Shown: in pieces, positions 9,183 through 18,177 of the stretch | How the letters are laid out: each line of letters starts with the position of its first letter | Position numbering within the stretch: position 1 is the first letter of the stretch | Origin: Strigamia acuminata | Taxonomy: Eukaryota > Arthropoda > Chilopoda > Geophilomorpha > Linotaeniidae | Assembly (NCBI GenBank): GCA_949358305.1 | Contig: OX442319.1 | Location: forward strand, 10,166,001 to 10,230,000 | DNA length: 64,000 nt | Direction: 5' to 3' | Translations under genes and position numbers: made by a program | Notes under the pieces: model-generated | Seen by the model: only the letters and a program-made list of their open reading frames with translations | Databases searched by the model: none | What the model was told of the DNA's origin: nothing

Positions 9183-12100
9183 TCACTTCTCGATTCGGAA
9201 AACTGACTCCGGAGTTGGAGCTTCGCTTTCGGAAACCGAAAATTTTGGCAGATGCTGGGTTGGTCCCGAGGTGGCGCCATTGTTGACATGGAGCCAGACT
9301 TCTTTGATGAACTTGGTCCTCGGGAATACTCGGTCATAATCGATGTCATATTTTTCGCGGGATCCGGTGGGTGGTCTCCGCACCGCAACTAGTCGTTGAT
9401 GCTGAATTATGCGTTTAGGCTCTCTGACAGCATTCTCGAGCCACTTCAATGCCTCATGGCATAACGTCGCATTATATATAAGTAGAGTTCGCGCGTATTC
9501 GGGGAATCTCAGACCTGGATACAACTGTTTTATTTTCCTGTAGTCTTGGTTTGGATTCTTTTTCGTCCCTTTAGTGGCTGCCGAACTTCTGCCAGACGCT
9601 GTTTTTTGCGAGCTTCCACTAGCTCTATTTAAGGGCTCATTCCCTTCGACATCAAACATCTCAGTATCGGTGGTCAATTTCAACTCAACATCGGATTCTG
9701 GAGCTATTGCTTTTTTGGTTGGCTGGTGGCTCGGCGTGGCAGTCATAAAGACTGTGGGCACCGCCCCTCCCGCTGCTGGTGGGTCAGCCACTTGCTGCGC
9801 ACACGTCCCAAAATTCCGTTGCAGTTGCAAACTCTGTCTTCTCAGAATCCATTCGCCCCGCAGTCTCAGCATGCACTGCCCCGATGTTTCTCCCGTTTTA
9901 AAAACTTCTCGTTCCAATTGGGCCCGGATGACAGGTGGGTCTCCCAATACTGTTTTCCAGCTGTCGAGCAACTCAGGTGGGATGCCCATTGCTGACGTCC
10001 ATAGGAAACTTGTGGCGATCAGCGATGCTTCGACCGCTTGGAAAACTCCTGGAAACAAAAGTCTTATTAATGCCACTGACATTTGCACTTCGAACCAAGC
10101 TAGCCATTCTTTGGTTCTCAATTCGGTGGGTTGGGCGACGAAGGCTTGAGCGCATCTCCGTCGTTCATTTAGTGATTCTGCTAATTGGGCTTGCTGGTAC
10201 TCGTCCATTGTCGGGGTCAGAAGTCCTTGGTTACATAATGGAAATTTCAGATACATTGTCCACAGCTGTCGATAGTATCTATCGAAATCTTCGGCTAATT
10301 TGACTGATGGGTCTATCGTGTACATCACGGTGGCTACTGATGGAATTGGCAGTGATAAGTCCGTTTGGGGAATTGGTTCCGTAATTGGCTGCAAGTGAGG
10401 GTGAGGCACCCCCAAGGCGGCACTTGGCGTAGCTTTTGGTTGTACCTTCCTTGGATCTCGCATCCTCGGGCGCAGTATTCGCGATGGTCCTTTTTTCCGC
10501 GCTGGTTCCCTTGCCCTTTTCTCCCATGCCTGGGCTAAGGCCTCGTCAAGAGTCGGCAACTCTCGGCAGCTGGAAATCTCCGGTGATGACACTCGCGGCG
10601 TTGGCGTTGGTGGGCACGTGGTTGGAGTCCAGGTAATAGGAGTGTGCGCACTCCGTGGTGGTGTCTTTGGCGCCTGGTCCGGTCTTGGAGGGGTGGCCAG
10701 CGATGGTTTCTGTACTTCCTGCTGTCTTGGCGGGGTAGTAGGTGGTGTTCGTGGCCCTCTTTTGTTGGTTTCACCTCCCTGTTGTTTTTCAATGTCGTGT
10801 ATGACTGTCGCTGTTGGCTCCCGTTCCTCCAAAATGCGAACAGTCGTTTCAGCCAATTGCTGCTCTTCCTCCGACTCAGGCGATGGCGAACGTTGACACT
10901 CGTCCATTACCACGTATTGATCTAGCTCCATCTCATGTGCCGTCAAATACTCGTCCGACGAACTTCTGCGAATTTGCACCTGTAGTGTCTCATCTTTACT
11001 TGCCGAAATTGTCACTTTTCTTGCTGGGCGCATTTCTGAATAGCGGTGTGACGACCGTGGGCGCTTCTTTGTCCGCTCAATTCGATTTCCTTCGGCTGAC
11101 GGACGCTTCTCTGTTGCTCGGTGGTGTCTAGGTACGTATTCTTGCTCTGTCGTTTCGTGTCGCCTCGAATTCCTTTTCGGACTTATTTCCGAGCTTCGTT
11201 GATGCCTCTTTACTTCCCTCTCTGAATCTTTGTCTGTTCGACTTAATCTTTTCTCCATTTGCGTTTGACGAGAGAAATATTGCCGTCTTGGACTTTTACT
11301 CCTTCGTCGGGGACTTTCTTTTCTATCTCGACTTTGACATCTTCTCGGACTTATTTCCGCACTTCTGTACTCTTTTCGCCTAGATCTGAATTCCCTGGTA
11401 TAATATTTTGGGCTGATTCTTCGAGGAGGAGTTGTCCTTTTGTGTCTCTCACTCCTGGAGTAACGAAGGGCTCCTCGTGATCTGGCTTCTCTTCCTCGCC
11501 GTTTGGTTTCCTCTTCTTCCGTTCTGACACATTTCAGAAACTCCACTTCCTCGTGCAATTCCTTCACCGTTTCTTCTGCCGCCTGCTCTAATGCTGCCTC
11601 CCACTCGTCCTGCTCCTGCCGCTGTTGTTTGGCGTACACGAGCGGTCCAAAATCCTCGGCTTGCGGCTCACCTTCTAAATTGAGCGGTGTGATGTTTTGG
11701 CCAATGAGTCCCGTCATATGGAGTTGGTGCATCTTGTACTGACTCTTTATGAAATATGGCGGCTCTTTATCTAACTCCGGGGAAGGCAATAAGGCCTGAG
11801 CTTCGAGGTAAGCTGTCTTCTCCTCCATATATTTAGCCGCTACTTCTGGTGCTCCGGCTTTCAGCTTTGCCATCACCTCTTCCACGAATTTAAATTTGTT
11901 TGTCGCAGGATTCTGGTATATTTTGAGATCGGCTGCTTCCTCCTCTTCTATTGGATATTCGTCCCCTATCATCTGGTTCCAAATTGGGCCATGTGTGTCC
12001 TCTGTAATTGGGATCTGTCTCAAAACTTCGTGGAAACATGTTTTGAATCCTTTAAATAGTCGTTTCGTCGTTCCCCAAAATCTTTGGATGGCTGTTGTGA

Positions 12101-12230
12101 AGGCTTTGCGTGCTTGAAATGCTGTAAAACCTCTCTTGACGAATTCTCTCTTGTATCTGTATGGAATTCTCCCTCGATGGATATTCCTTGGCAACCTAGC
12201 CGCTCTCGAAATTCTTCCCCACGACGCCAT
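9183..12230 (-). CDS. retrotransposon ORF3, RS-rich protein of unknown function
   Basis: 1015 residues from an ATG in a strong context (AGCCATGG); it ends 44 bp before the 3' LTR, in the place where env sits in errantiviruses. It does not look like an envelope: there is no N-terminal signal peptide, no clear anchor and few cysteines. Residues 1-80 are very basic and aromatic. About 80-240 is acidic and helical. About 240-420 is an RS/SP-type domain (RSRSERHKR, SPRRRSKSPRR). About 490-640 is proline-rich (TPPTTPPR). About 640-1015 is more globular, with a hydrophobic helical stretch at ~715-745 (LIRLLFPGVF). An RS domain suggests RNA binding or nuclear localisation; a capsid-like fold in the last third is a guess. 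TTTTATACAG just before the ATG could be a splice acceptor. Confidence 0.8.
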   Translation of the reverse strand: MASWGRISRAARLPRNIHRGRIPYRYKREFVKRGFTAFQARKAFTTAIQRFWGTTKRLFKGFKTCFHEVLRQIPITEDTHGPIWNQMIGDEYPIEEEEAADLKIYQNPATNKFKFVEEVMAKLKAGAPEVAAKYMEEKTAYLEAQALLPSPELDKEPPYFIKSQYKMHQLHMTGLIGQNITPLNLEGEPQAEDFGPLVYAKQQRQEQDEWEAALEQAAEETVKELHEEVEFLKCVRTEEEETKRRGREARSRGALRYSRSERHKRTTPPRRISPKYYTREFRSRRKEYRSAEISPRRCQSRDRKESPRRRSKSPRRQYFSRQTQMEKRLSRTDKDSEREVKRHQRSSEISPKRNSRRHETTEQEYVPRHHRATEKRPSAEGNRIERTKKRPRSSHRYSEMRPARKVTISASKDETLQVQIRRSSSDEYLTAHEMELDQYVVMDECQRSPSPESEEEQQLAETTVRILEEREPTATVIHDIEKQQGGETNKRGPRTPPTTPPRQQEVQKPSLATPPRPDQAPKTPPRSAHTPITWTPTTCPPTPTPRVSSPEISSCRELPTLDEALAQAWEKRAREPARKKGPSRILRPRMRDPRKVQPKATPSAALGVPHPHLQPITEPIPQTDLSLPIPSVATVMYTIDPSVKLAEDFDRYYRQLWTMYLKFPLCNQGLLTPTMDEYQQAQLAESLNERRRCAQAFVAQPTELRTKEWLAWFEVQMSVALIRLLFPGVFQAVEASLIATSFLWTSAMGIPPELLDSWKTVLGDPPVIRAQLEREVFKTGETSGQCMLRLRGEWILRRQSLQLQRNFGTCAQQVADPPAAGGAVPTVFMTATPSHQPTKKAIAPESDVELKLTTDTEMFDVEGNEPLNRASGSSQKTASGRSSAATKGTKKNPNQDYRKIKQLYPGLRFPEYARTLLIYNATLCHEALKWLENAVREPKRIIQHQRLVAVRRPPTGSREKYDIDYDRVFPRTKFIKEVWLHVNNGATSGPTQHLPKFSVSESEAPTPESVFRIEK

Positions 12231-12972
12231 GGCTTCTTGGGTCTGTATAAAACATTATTAAATTCAATTTTCTCTCAAATTCATTGTATTTTATCTTTCT
12301 CTGATGTGTGTGTTATTTTTGCGTATTTATCTCGATTTTGAGTTTTATTATTCTAAATTTTCTCACAAGATGGCGCTCCGTGCTAATTTTTTGTGATAAG
12401 AGTCCTTTTTATACCACTCTTTTGCAATTTTTGGCGAATAATTAGCACTTTCGTCATATAAAACCAGTTATTTACGTGATAACTAATTTTATTTTAACTT
12501 ATTTCGAGACATTCGACTCCTTTTCCTTTTAAATCGTGATTTCGCCGAACTTGTCCCGTAGTAACGACATATTTCGTCCCGTCTTTTCCACAAAAATTTA
12601 AGCGCTTTCAAATAACACACCCGATGAGAGAAAATACTTCCTTATTCATTTATATTTTCGACACATTTCGATTTTACTACCTCACTGTGGTCCTGTCTTT
12701 TCGGTGGTGGTGTTTTCCGTGGTTCAAACATCTTGAGATGAACTTCCGCTTAATCGGACCCTTCTTTCACTTGGCTGCACACTTTTCTTCGTTTTTTGGT
12801 CGTTTTCCCTCTTGTTCTTACCGACTGTTGTTGTTAGAATCCGGGATAACTTTTCTAAACTTGTTGTTGTTTTGATGTCAAGTTAACAAGTGAGATTCGT
12901 CTCGACCAATCACGTTCGAGCTGCGACGTCGTCCACTTCCGGACTCCCGAGTGACGTCGCTACCTTCTATTT
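12231..12972 (-). other. pol-ORF3 spacer of the retrotransposon
   Basis: 742 non-coding bases separate pol from ORF3, far more than the 5 bases between the gag and pol frames, so ORF3 is unlikely to be reached by frameshift or read-through. The pol-proximal end holds a promoter-like patch (see 12,893-12,962). The ORF3-proximal end has a possible splice acceptor, TTTTATACAG|A, about 12 bases before the ATG. Confidence 0.6.
12893..12962 (-). promoter_or_regulatory. possible internal promoter for ORF3
   Basis: A GC-rich patch just after the pol stop carries, on the coding strand, GCGACGTCACT (CRE/ATF-like), CCGGAAGTG (ETS/GABP consensus), CGACGTCG and TGATTGGTCG (inverted CCAAT). This set is typical of TATA-less animal promoters and contrasts with the AT-rich DNA around it. 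That it drives ORF3 is an inference. Confidence 0.45.
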
Positions 12973-15900
12973 TTAGAGGTAGTCTGGAGGCTTAATCCTC
13001 CCCCTATCTCGAAGTGAATATTTCTTCAAGATAGCTTTTTTCTTGATTTTTCCTGGTTGTTTTTCACGCAAATCTTGATAAAATTTCTTTATTTTCTTCT
13101 TTTCTACCACTCCTCCCCTCTTTTTAGAAAAAGACGCAACTTGTTCATCTGTTTCTAAACTTAAGTCCCGTGGAAAAAGTGGCAATCTTTCTTGCGTGTT
13201 GTCATTGGAATTTACATCCAACTCCTCGTCGCTCTCCAAATTGTTATCCTTTTCACTGCTTCTTTGTTTACTTGAAACTTGAGAACTCACGCCTGCTGTG
13301 TCTGAACCTGACAAATCCTGTAATTCCAGTTGTTGTTGTGATGTTTGTGGATCCTGCAAACTTTGTGTGTTATCCAAAGTGTGAGATTCTTGTGCATCTT
13401 CTAAATTTTGCGAATCTTGCAAACTTTGTGTTTGTTTCAAAGTTTGTGATTCCGCTGAATTACTATTATTCATCCGACTCATTTCAGTGGTCTGCGAATT
13501 TTCTGTCTCCGTATTTTCTTGTGTTTCGGATGTTGTTGGCTCATCAAATAATGTATTAACTATTTTTCCATTCGGATTGCTCTGAGTTTGATCCTTTTCC
13601 CAAATTTCTTGATTAAATTCCGGGAAATAAGGTGATAATTCGGACATGTGAATGGAGCGAAAGATCTTATTATCTTTTAGCCGTCGCAGCTTCACTGCTC
13701 CTCCTTGGTGGACTTGGATGATCACATATGGTCCGCTCCGCTTGTCGGATAATTTCGCCGAAATCCCTTGTGACGCTTTTGATAATGGGTGATCATCTTT
13801 CCATACCAAATCATTTGTTTTAAAGTCGTCAAACTTTTTATCCATCTTGTGATTTTGCACTCGTTCGCGCAAGTCGGTTATGTGCGCCATCATATGGTGA
13901 TATGTATCTCTAATTATTTTCTCCAGTCGTTGGATGTAAATATGTGGCTTATTTGGGTCTATTTTTGCAATTCCATCCAAAATCCTTGGATCCCAAGGAA
14001 TCCTAAATTCTCTACAGCAATTCAAGTATGCTGGAGAATAATCGCGGCCTGTTGTTGCCGTTGTGCGTATGCTAAACGCAATTTCTCTTAAATATGTGTC
14101 CCACCTTTTGTGAATATCTGTGAAAATTGACAAAATATACTTTAAATCGCGGTTGGTCCTTTCTACCGTGTTGGCCTGCGGGTGATATGGTGACGTAAAT
14201 CGCGGAGTAATTTTGAATTTCCTGCAGAATTCGTGGTATATTCGGGCCTTAAATTGCGGGCCGTTGTCCGATACGATTCGGAGCGGGAATCCCCATCCCA
14301 TACACGTGTTGTACAGACAATCCGCTATATCTTGTGCGACGGGGTCGGATAATGGGTAAAGTTCCGGCCATCTGGTGGCTATATCCAAAATTACTAAAAT
14401 GTAATTGTTTCCTTCATCAGTTCTAATCAATGGTCCTACCAAATCTATACTTAAACACTCAAAAGGTGCATATGGGCCAATTTGCGCTGCTTCTACTCGT
14501 GTTTTAGTCCGAGGTTTACACGCCTGACACCGCGGACAGTGTTTAATAAATCTGGTGGTGTCACGTTTGATTCCGTCCCACGTATAAATCTGTCGCATTC
14601 GATAAAGCGTCCTCGCAATTCCGCAATGGCTTGCGAGCGGGTGGCCGTGCATTTGCCATAACACTCGGAATCTTAGTGATCTCGGTATCACGACCTTCAG
14701 GGCTCGAGAATCCTCGCTTAAATCATCTGACAATGTTGGATGGTATTTTAATAATAAATCCTCTTCTAACATGTGTTTAGTCGCCAACATGCGATAATTC
14801 TTCTTTTGTAATGGCGTTGTTACGTAAGCTGGAAATTGTTCTGTCTCGAGGTAGTATCGCATTGATTGGCAGTGGCGATCCTTTTTCTGATGCTCTATAA
14901 TTTCTTCGCGGGTCGGAGGCATGCAATCTGCCTGCTCCGTGACTTTTGCAATGAATGCTGTCACCATTTCGCATTCGGAAGTCGGCAAATATTGAATTTC
15001 TTTAATTTTCGGACTTATTTCCGACTCTTCTGCCGGCGCATCATACATGTGACTCCAATATGCCGTGACTTGCTCGTCTACTAATCGTTCTTCTTCCGAC
15101 TGAGGTTTTGGCAACTGATTCCAGTTACCCACGACCCATTTTCGTGGTTCTGTCGGGCAGTATTTTAAGTCACCGTCGGCTTCTCCCGTCTCTTCGTTGT
15201 CGCAGATGAGTTGAATTGGTGCTCTAGATAAGGCGTCTGCTAATGTGTTGGCAGTCCCTTTCAAATATTGGATTGTAAAATTATAAGACATCAATTCCAT
15301 CTGCCAACGGGCGAGACGTCCAGCTGGCTCTTCCAGTCTCATCAACCACTTTAGCGCTTCATGATCCGTCTGCACGACGAAACTAGTGAACTCCAAATAT
15401 GGTCTAAATTTTCGGAGCGCCCAAATTACCGCCAAACATTCGAGATCCGTGGCGCCGTAATTAAGTTCTGCCTGTTGCAGACATCTACTGAGGTACACAC
15501 ACGGTGACTCAATCATCTGCCCATCAATTTCTTTGATCTGCATCAAGGCAGCACCCAATCCTTTCTTACTCGCGTCTGTCCTTACGATGAATGGTTGGTG
15601 TAAATTTGGCAAGTGCATAGTTTTGGCGTCGGTCAGTAATTGCTTAATGTTATCAAAAGCAACTTGGTGTACTTCCTCCCAAATAAATTCTATCCCCTTC
15701 TTCAGGAGTGGGCGTAGAGGTTCGGCCACCGTGGCCAAATTCTTGAGAAGTCTATGAAAAAAATTGACCATGCCAAAAAATCGTTGTAACTCTGTCAAAT
15801 TTTTTGGCGCTGGAAATTCCTTTATGGCCGCTACTTTGGCTGGGTCTACGCTTAAGCCGTTGATTCCAAGTTTGTACCCTAGAAATTTTAGTTCCTTCCT

Positions 15901-18171
15901 GCAGAATTTTGACTTTGTTGGGTTTACATGCAATCCAGCTTTCTGTAATTTTCCTAAAACTGAATCTAGATGTTTCATGTGTTCTGCGTACGTTTTTGAT
16001 ACGATCACAATATCGTCAAGGTAGGCCCAAGCATATTTTCGGAATGCTTCGCCTAGTACCTTTTCTATTAGTCGCTGAAAAGTGGTTGGCGCGTTGACCA
16101 GCCCGAAAGGCATGACGTTAAACATCAGTCTGCCTTGCGGACTCCAGAATGCTGTTTTCGGACGGTCTTCTGGTCTCAGATCTATTTGCCAGTATCCTTT
16201 TGTTAGATCAATGGTTGAAACCCATTGAAATTCGCCGAGCTCTCTTAAAATTTCTGTTATTGTCGGCATCTGGGGCGGGTCATACAAAGTGTGTTCATTC
16301 AGCGCTCTGTAATCAATACAGAGACGTGGCTCTGAACCTGGTCTCATTACCAACACAATCCTTGTCGCATAATCGCCTTCTGCAGTTGTTACATAGCCCT
16401 TATCAATCATTTCTTGGCATAATGTCCGCAATATTTCCCTTTTTTGTGGATTCCAAGATTTAAAAGGAACCCTTATTGGTTTGTCAGTGTCTAAATTGAT
16501 GGTGTGCTGTACCACATGAGTCTTGCCTGGATTTTTACTCAAAATTTTCTCATATTTCTTCAATACATGCTCTAATTGTAAAGCTTCTGTTAGTTGCAGT
16601 TTGGCTTCTTCTATCATGTCATGCAAGCCATTGCCAACTTTCAATCTCGCTTCAAATGCGCAAAAACTACTCTCTTTTCGGAATGTTTTTCGCAATGATT
16701 CTGGCTCTTCCAGTTTCTTCTGCTCATATTTATCCATGATGAATTGTGGCATATATGGTTGTGGCACGTCGATCGTTGAAATAAAGTTCCACTTGCCGTT
16801 GAGCGGATTGGGCTGTATTTTCATTCGTTTCATGGCATCATTGCCAACCAACATGAATTTCATGTCGTGTGGTAACACGAGGAAATACTGTTGCATCATT
16901 CCATGGGTCCAACGAATCATCATCCTTATTGTTCCCATTGGTTGCACTTTTTTATCTGCTGTATTTACAGCCATATTGGCCTTGACGGGCCACACTTCTT
17001 TTTCCAATCCCATCGCCTGAATTAATGGCCATGAAACACAACTACGGTTGGCTCCTGAGTCTAGCATGGCAGCGATGGATCCTTGTTCTGTTTGGAGGTC
17101 TATTGTTGTCATCCCTTCCAAAACATCTTCTTCTGGCAATAATATATTAAAAATTCTGATGCGTGGTCCTTCCGGCTCCAATGTTGTTAACTCTTTCAAT
17201 AATGGATCCCATTCCACAGGCTCAGTTGGTGTATCTGTCATCCATGCTGCTAGTGATGGTGTTTCCTCATAGGTCTCTTTTACCTTTGCCCAAAAAATTG
17301 TTGCTTCATTTTCTTGTGTGATTTCCACATTTTTAAGGGCTTCCGTCACTTCTGCTGTGAAATAAGTTCTATTCGTTTCATAAATTTCCTTCATTTTTGG
17401 ACAATTTTCCAATTCTACTGGTGGGAATTTTATTCCTACTATCTGTCCACATTCCATTTCACAAATCATTTCTCCTCTTTTTGGCATTGTGCCAATTGCT
17501 TCTGGTGACGTGAGTGTTACTGGAATAGTTGTGTTTTTTAGTGGTCCATTGTCTTTCAGAATGTTCATTTTTGATGAAGTTTCGGCTTGTTCCAGTTTAG
17601 AGTCCGTCACTGGTTTTTGTGTCGGATATCTCATCCCTACGACTTCGCCGTCTTCAAAGTTAAAGACTATTGTCCCTTTTCCACCTTCTAAAGTTCCTAT
17701 CACTTTATGTGATTTTTCAGCTAATTCTGATTGCACATATTCTCCAGTTTTGGGGTCTTTGATGAATCGTGCTCCCTTAGGCGCTTTTGCTGTTGGTGGA
17801 GTTTCTTGGGTATTTTCAGTCAAATTCTCGGGTTCCACTGATGTTTTCAATATTAATGAAGCCTCTGATATTGCCCCATCTAATGATCGGTCATTCTGTA
17901 AATTTCCACAATTTTCCGAATTTTCCGGCAGTGTTGTCTGCATGTTTTGCGAATTTTCAGAGTTTTTCAGCAAGTCCTTTGATTCTGATAATGTTTCTGA
18001 TATTAACAGCGTTTCCGTCATGGCTTCATTTATTGGCTGGACCTCCGATAATCCATCCGAATCTTGTACCATTTCAATTGTTAATTCTGATGTTGGTTGG
18101 GCTTGTAGCAGATTTTCCGAAATTTTTGTTGGCGCGAGCTCCACTGCTTTTATTGAGCCCGCGCGTTCAAG
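12973..18171 (-). CDS. pol: retrotransposon Pol (protease-RT-RNase H-integrase), made by -1 frameshift
   Basis: The frame opens after the slip site at 18,171. It has no ATG; the first usable in-frame codon is a GTG at 18,144, from which I number. Residues 1-340 are an unusual acidic extension. The aspartic protease has DSGA at 362-365. RT spans ~560-750 with YLDD at 708-711. RNase H spans ~830-960 (RTDAS, DLECLAV, QTDHEAL). Integrase has an HHCC finger (HCPRCQAC) and catalytic D1234, D1293 and E1328, a D-34-E spacing, one short of the common 35. A tail rich in Q, N and S (~1515-1640) ends in RDRGRIKPPDYL, which resembles gypsy integrase ends. No chromodomain is seen. All catalytic residues are present, so the enzyme looks intact. 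Confidence 0.95.
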   Translation of the reverse strand, partial: LERAGSIKAVELAPTKISENLLQAQPTSELTIEMVQDSDGLSEVQPINEAMTETLLISETLSESKDLLKNSENSQNMQTTLPENSENCGNLQNDRSLDGAISEASLILKTSVEPENLTENTQETPPTAKAPKGARFIKDPKTGEYVQSELAEKSHKVIGTLEGGKGTIVFNFEDGEVVGMRYPTQKPVTDSKLEQAETSSKMNILKDNGPLKNTTIPVTLTSPEAIGTMPKRGEMICEMECGQIVGIKFPPVELENCPKMKEIYETNRTYFTAEVTEALKNVEITQENEATIFWAKVKETYEETPSLAAWMTDTPTEPVEWDPLLKELTTLEPEGPRIRIFNILLPEEDVLEGMTTIDLQTEQGSIAAMLDSGANRSCVSWPLIQAMGLEKEVWPVKANMAVNTADKKVQPMGTIRMMIRWTHGMMQQYFLVLPHDMKFMLVGNDAMKRMKIQPNPLNGKWNFISTIDVPQPYMPQFIMDKYEQKKLEEPESLRKTFRKESSFCAFEARLKVGNGLHDMIEEAKLQLTEALQLEHVLKKYEKILSKNPGKTHVVQHTINLDTDKPIRVPFKSWNPQKREILRTLCQEMIDKGYVTTAEGDYATRIVLVMRPGSEPRLCIDYRALNEHTLYDPPQMPTITEILRELGEFQWVSTIDLTKGYWQIDLRPEDRPKTAFWSPQGRLMFNVMPFGLVNAPTTFQRLIEKVLGEAFRKYAWAYLDDIVIVSKTYAEHMKHLDSVLGKLQKAGLHVNPTKSKFCRKELKFLGYKLGINGLSVDPAKVAAIKEFPAPKNLTELQRFFGMVNFFHRLLKNLATVAEPLRPLLKKGIEFIWEEVHQVAFDNIKQLLTDAKTMHLPNLHQPFIVRTDASKKGLGAALMQIKEIDGQMIESPCVYLSRCLQQAELNYGATDLECLAVIWALRKFRPYLEFTSFVVQTDHEALKWLMRLEEPAGRLARWQMELMSYNFTIQYLKGTANTLADALSRAPIQLICDNEETGEADGDLKYCPTEPRKWVVGNWNQLPKPQSEEERLVDEQVTAYWSHMYDAPAEESEISPKIKEIQYLPTSECEMVTAFIAKVTEQADCMPPTREEIIEHQKKDRHCQSMRYYLETEQFPAYVTTPLQKKNYRMLATKHMLEEDLLLKYHPTLSDDLSEDSRALKVVIPRSLRFRVLWQMHGHPLASHCGIARTLYRMRQIYTWDGIKRDTTRFIKHCPRCQACKPRTKTRVEAAQIGPYAPFECLSIDLVGPLIRTDEGNNYILVILDIATRWPELYPLSDPVAQDIADCLYNTCMGWGFPLRIVSDNGPQFKARIYHEFCRKFKITPRFTSPYHPQANTVERTNRDLKYILSIFTDIHKRWDTYLREIAFSIRTTATTGRDYSPAYLNCCREFRIPWDPRILDGIAKIDPNKPHIYIQRLEKIIRDTYHHMMAHITDLRERVQNHKMDKKFDDFKTNDLVWKDDHPLSKASQGISAKLSDKRSGPYVIIQVHQGGAVKLRRLKDNKIFRSIHMSELSPYFPEFNQEIWEKDQTQSNPNGKIVNTLFDEPTTSETQENTETENSQTTEMSRMNNSNSAESQTLKQTQSLQDSQNLEDAQESHTLDNTQSLQDPQTSQQQLELQDLSGSDTAGVSSQVSSKQRSSEKDNNLESDEELDVNSNDNTQERLPLFPRDLSLETDEQVASFSKKRGGVVEKKKIKKFYQDLREKQPGKIKKKAILKKYSLRDRGRIKPPDYL
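13112..13127 (-). promoter_or_regulatory. second, internal polypurine tract
   Basis: CCTCCCCTCTTTTTAG on the plus strand is identical over 16 bases to the sequence next to the 3' LTR (9,139-9,154). Here it lies inside the last part of pol (encoding SKKRGG), about 4 kb upstream. It could act as a central polypurine tract as in lentiviruses; there is no test of this in the sequence. Confidence 0.6.
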
Positions 18172-18177
18172 TTTTTT
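18132..18177 (-). promoter_or_regulatory. -1 ribosomal frameshift signal, gag-pol
   Basis: On the coding strand gag reads ACA AAA AAC, giving the slippery heptamer A AAA AAC in the gag frame at 18,177-18,171. Six bases later comes GCGCGGGCTC (18,164-18,155), which pairs over 10 bp (one G-U) with GAGCTCGCGC (18,141-18,132), leaving a 13-base loop that contains the end of the gag stop codon region. Slipping back one base leads without stops into pol. AGCAG in the loop could also pair with a downstream CTGCT to make a pseudoknot. Confidence 0.9.

Noticed and set aside
9183-12230. ORF3 as a retroviral-type envelope
   Set aside because: The position fits, but there is no signal peptide, fusion-peptide-like segment, convincing anchor or cysteine pattern, and the RS domain argues against a secreted protein.
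9574-12341. Plus-strand open frames up to 191 codons opposite ORF3
   Set aside because: They are antisense shadows of the 1015-codon minus-strand frame. They have no protein-like motifs and lack splice or promoter context.
18142-18144. GTG as an independent start for Pol
   Set aside because: Animal ribosomes rarely start at GTG, and the frame is open upstream into a perfect slip site. A frameshift fusion explains it better.
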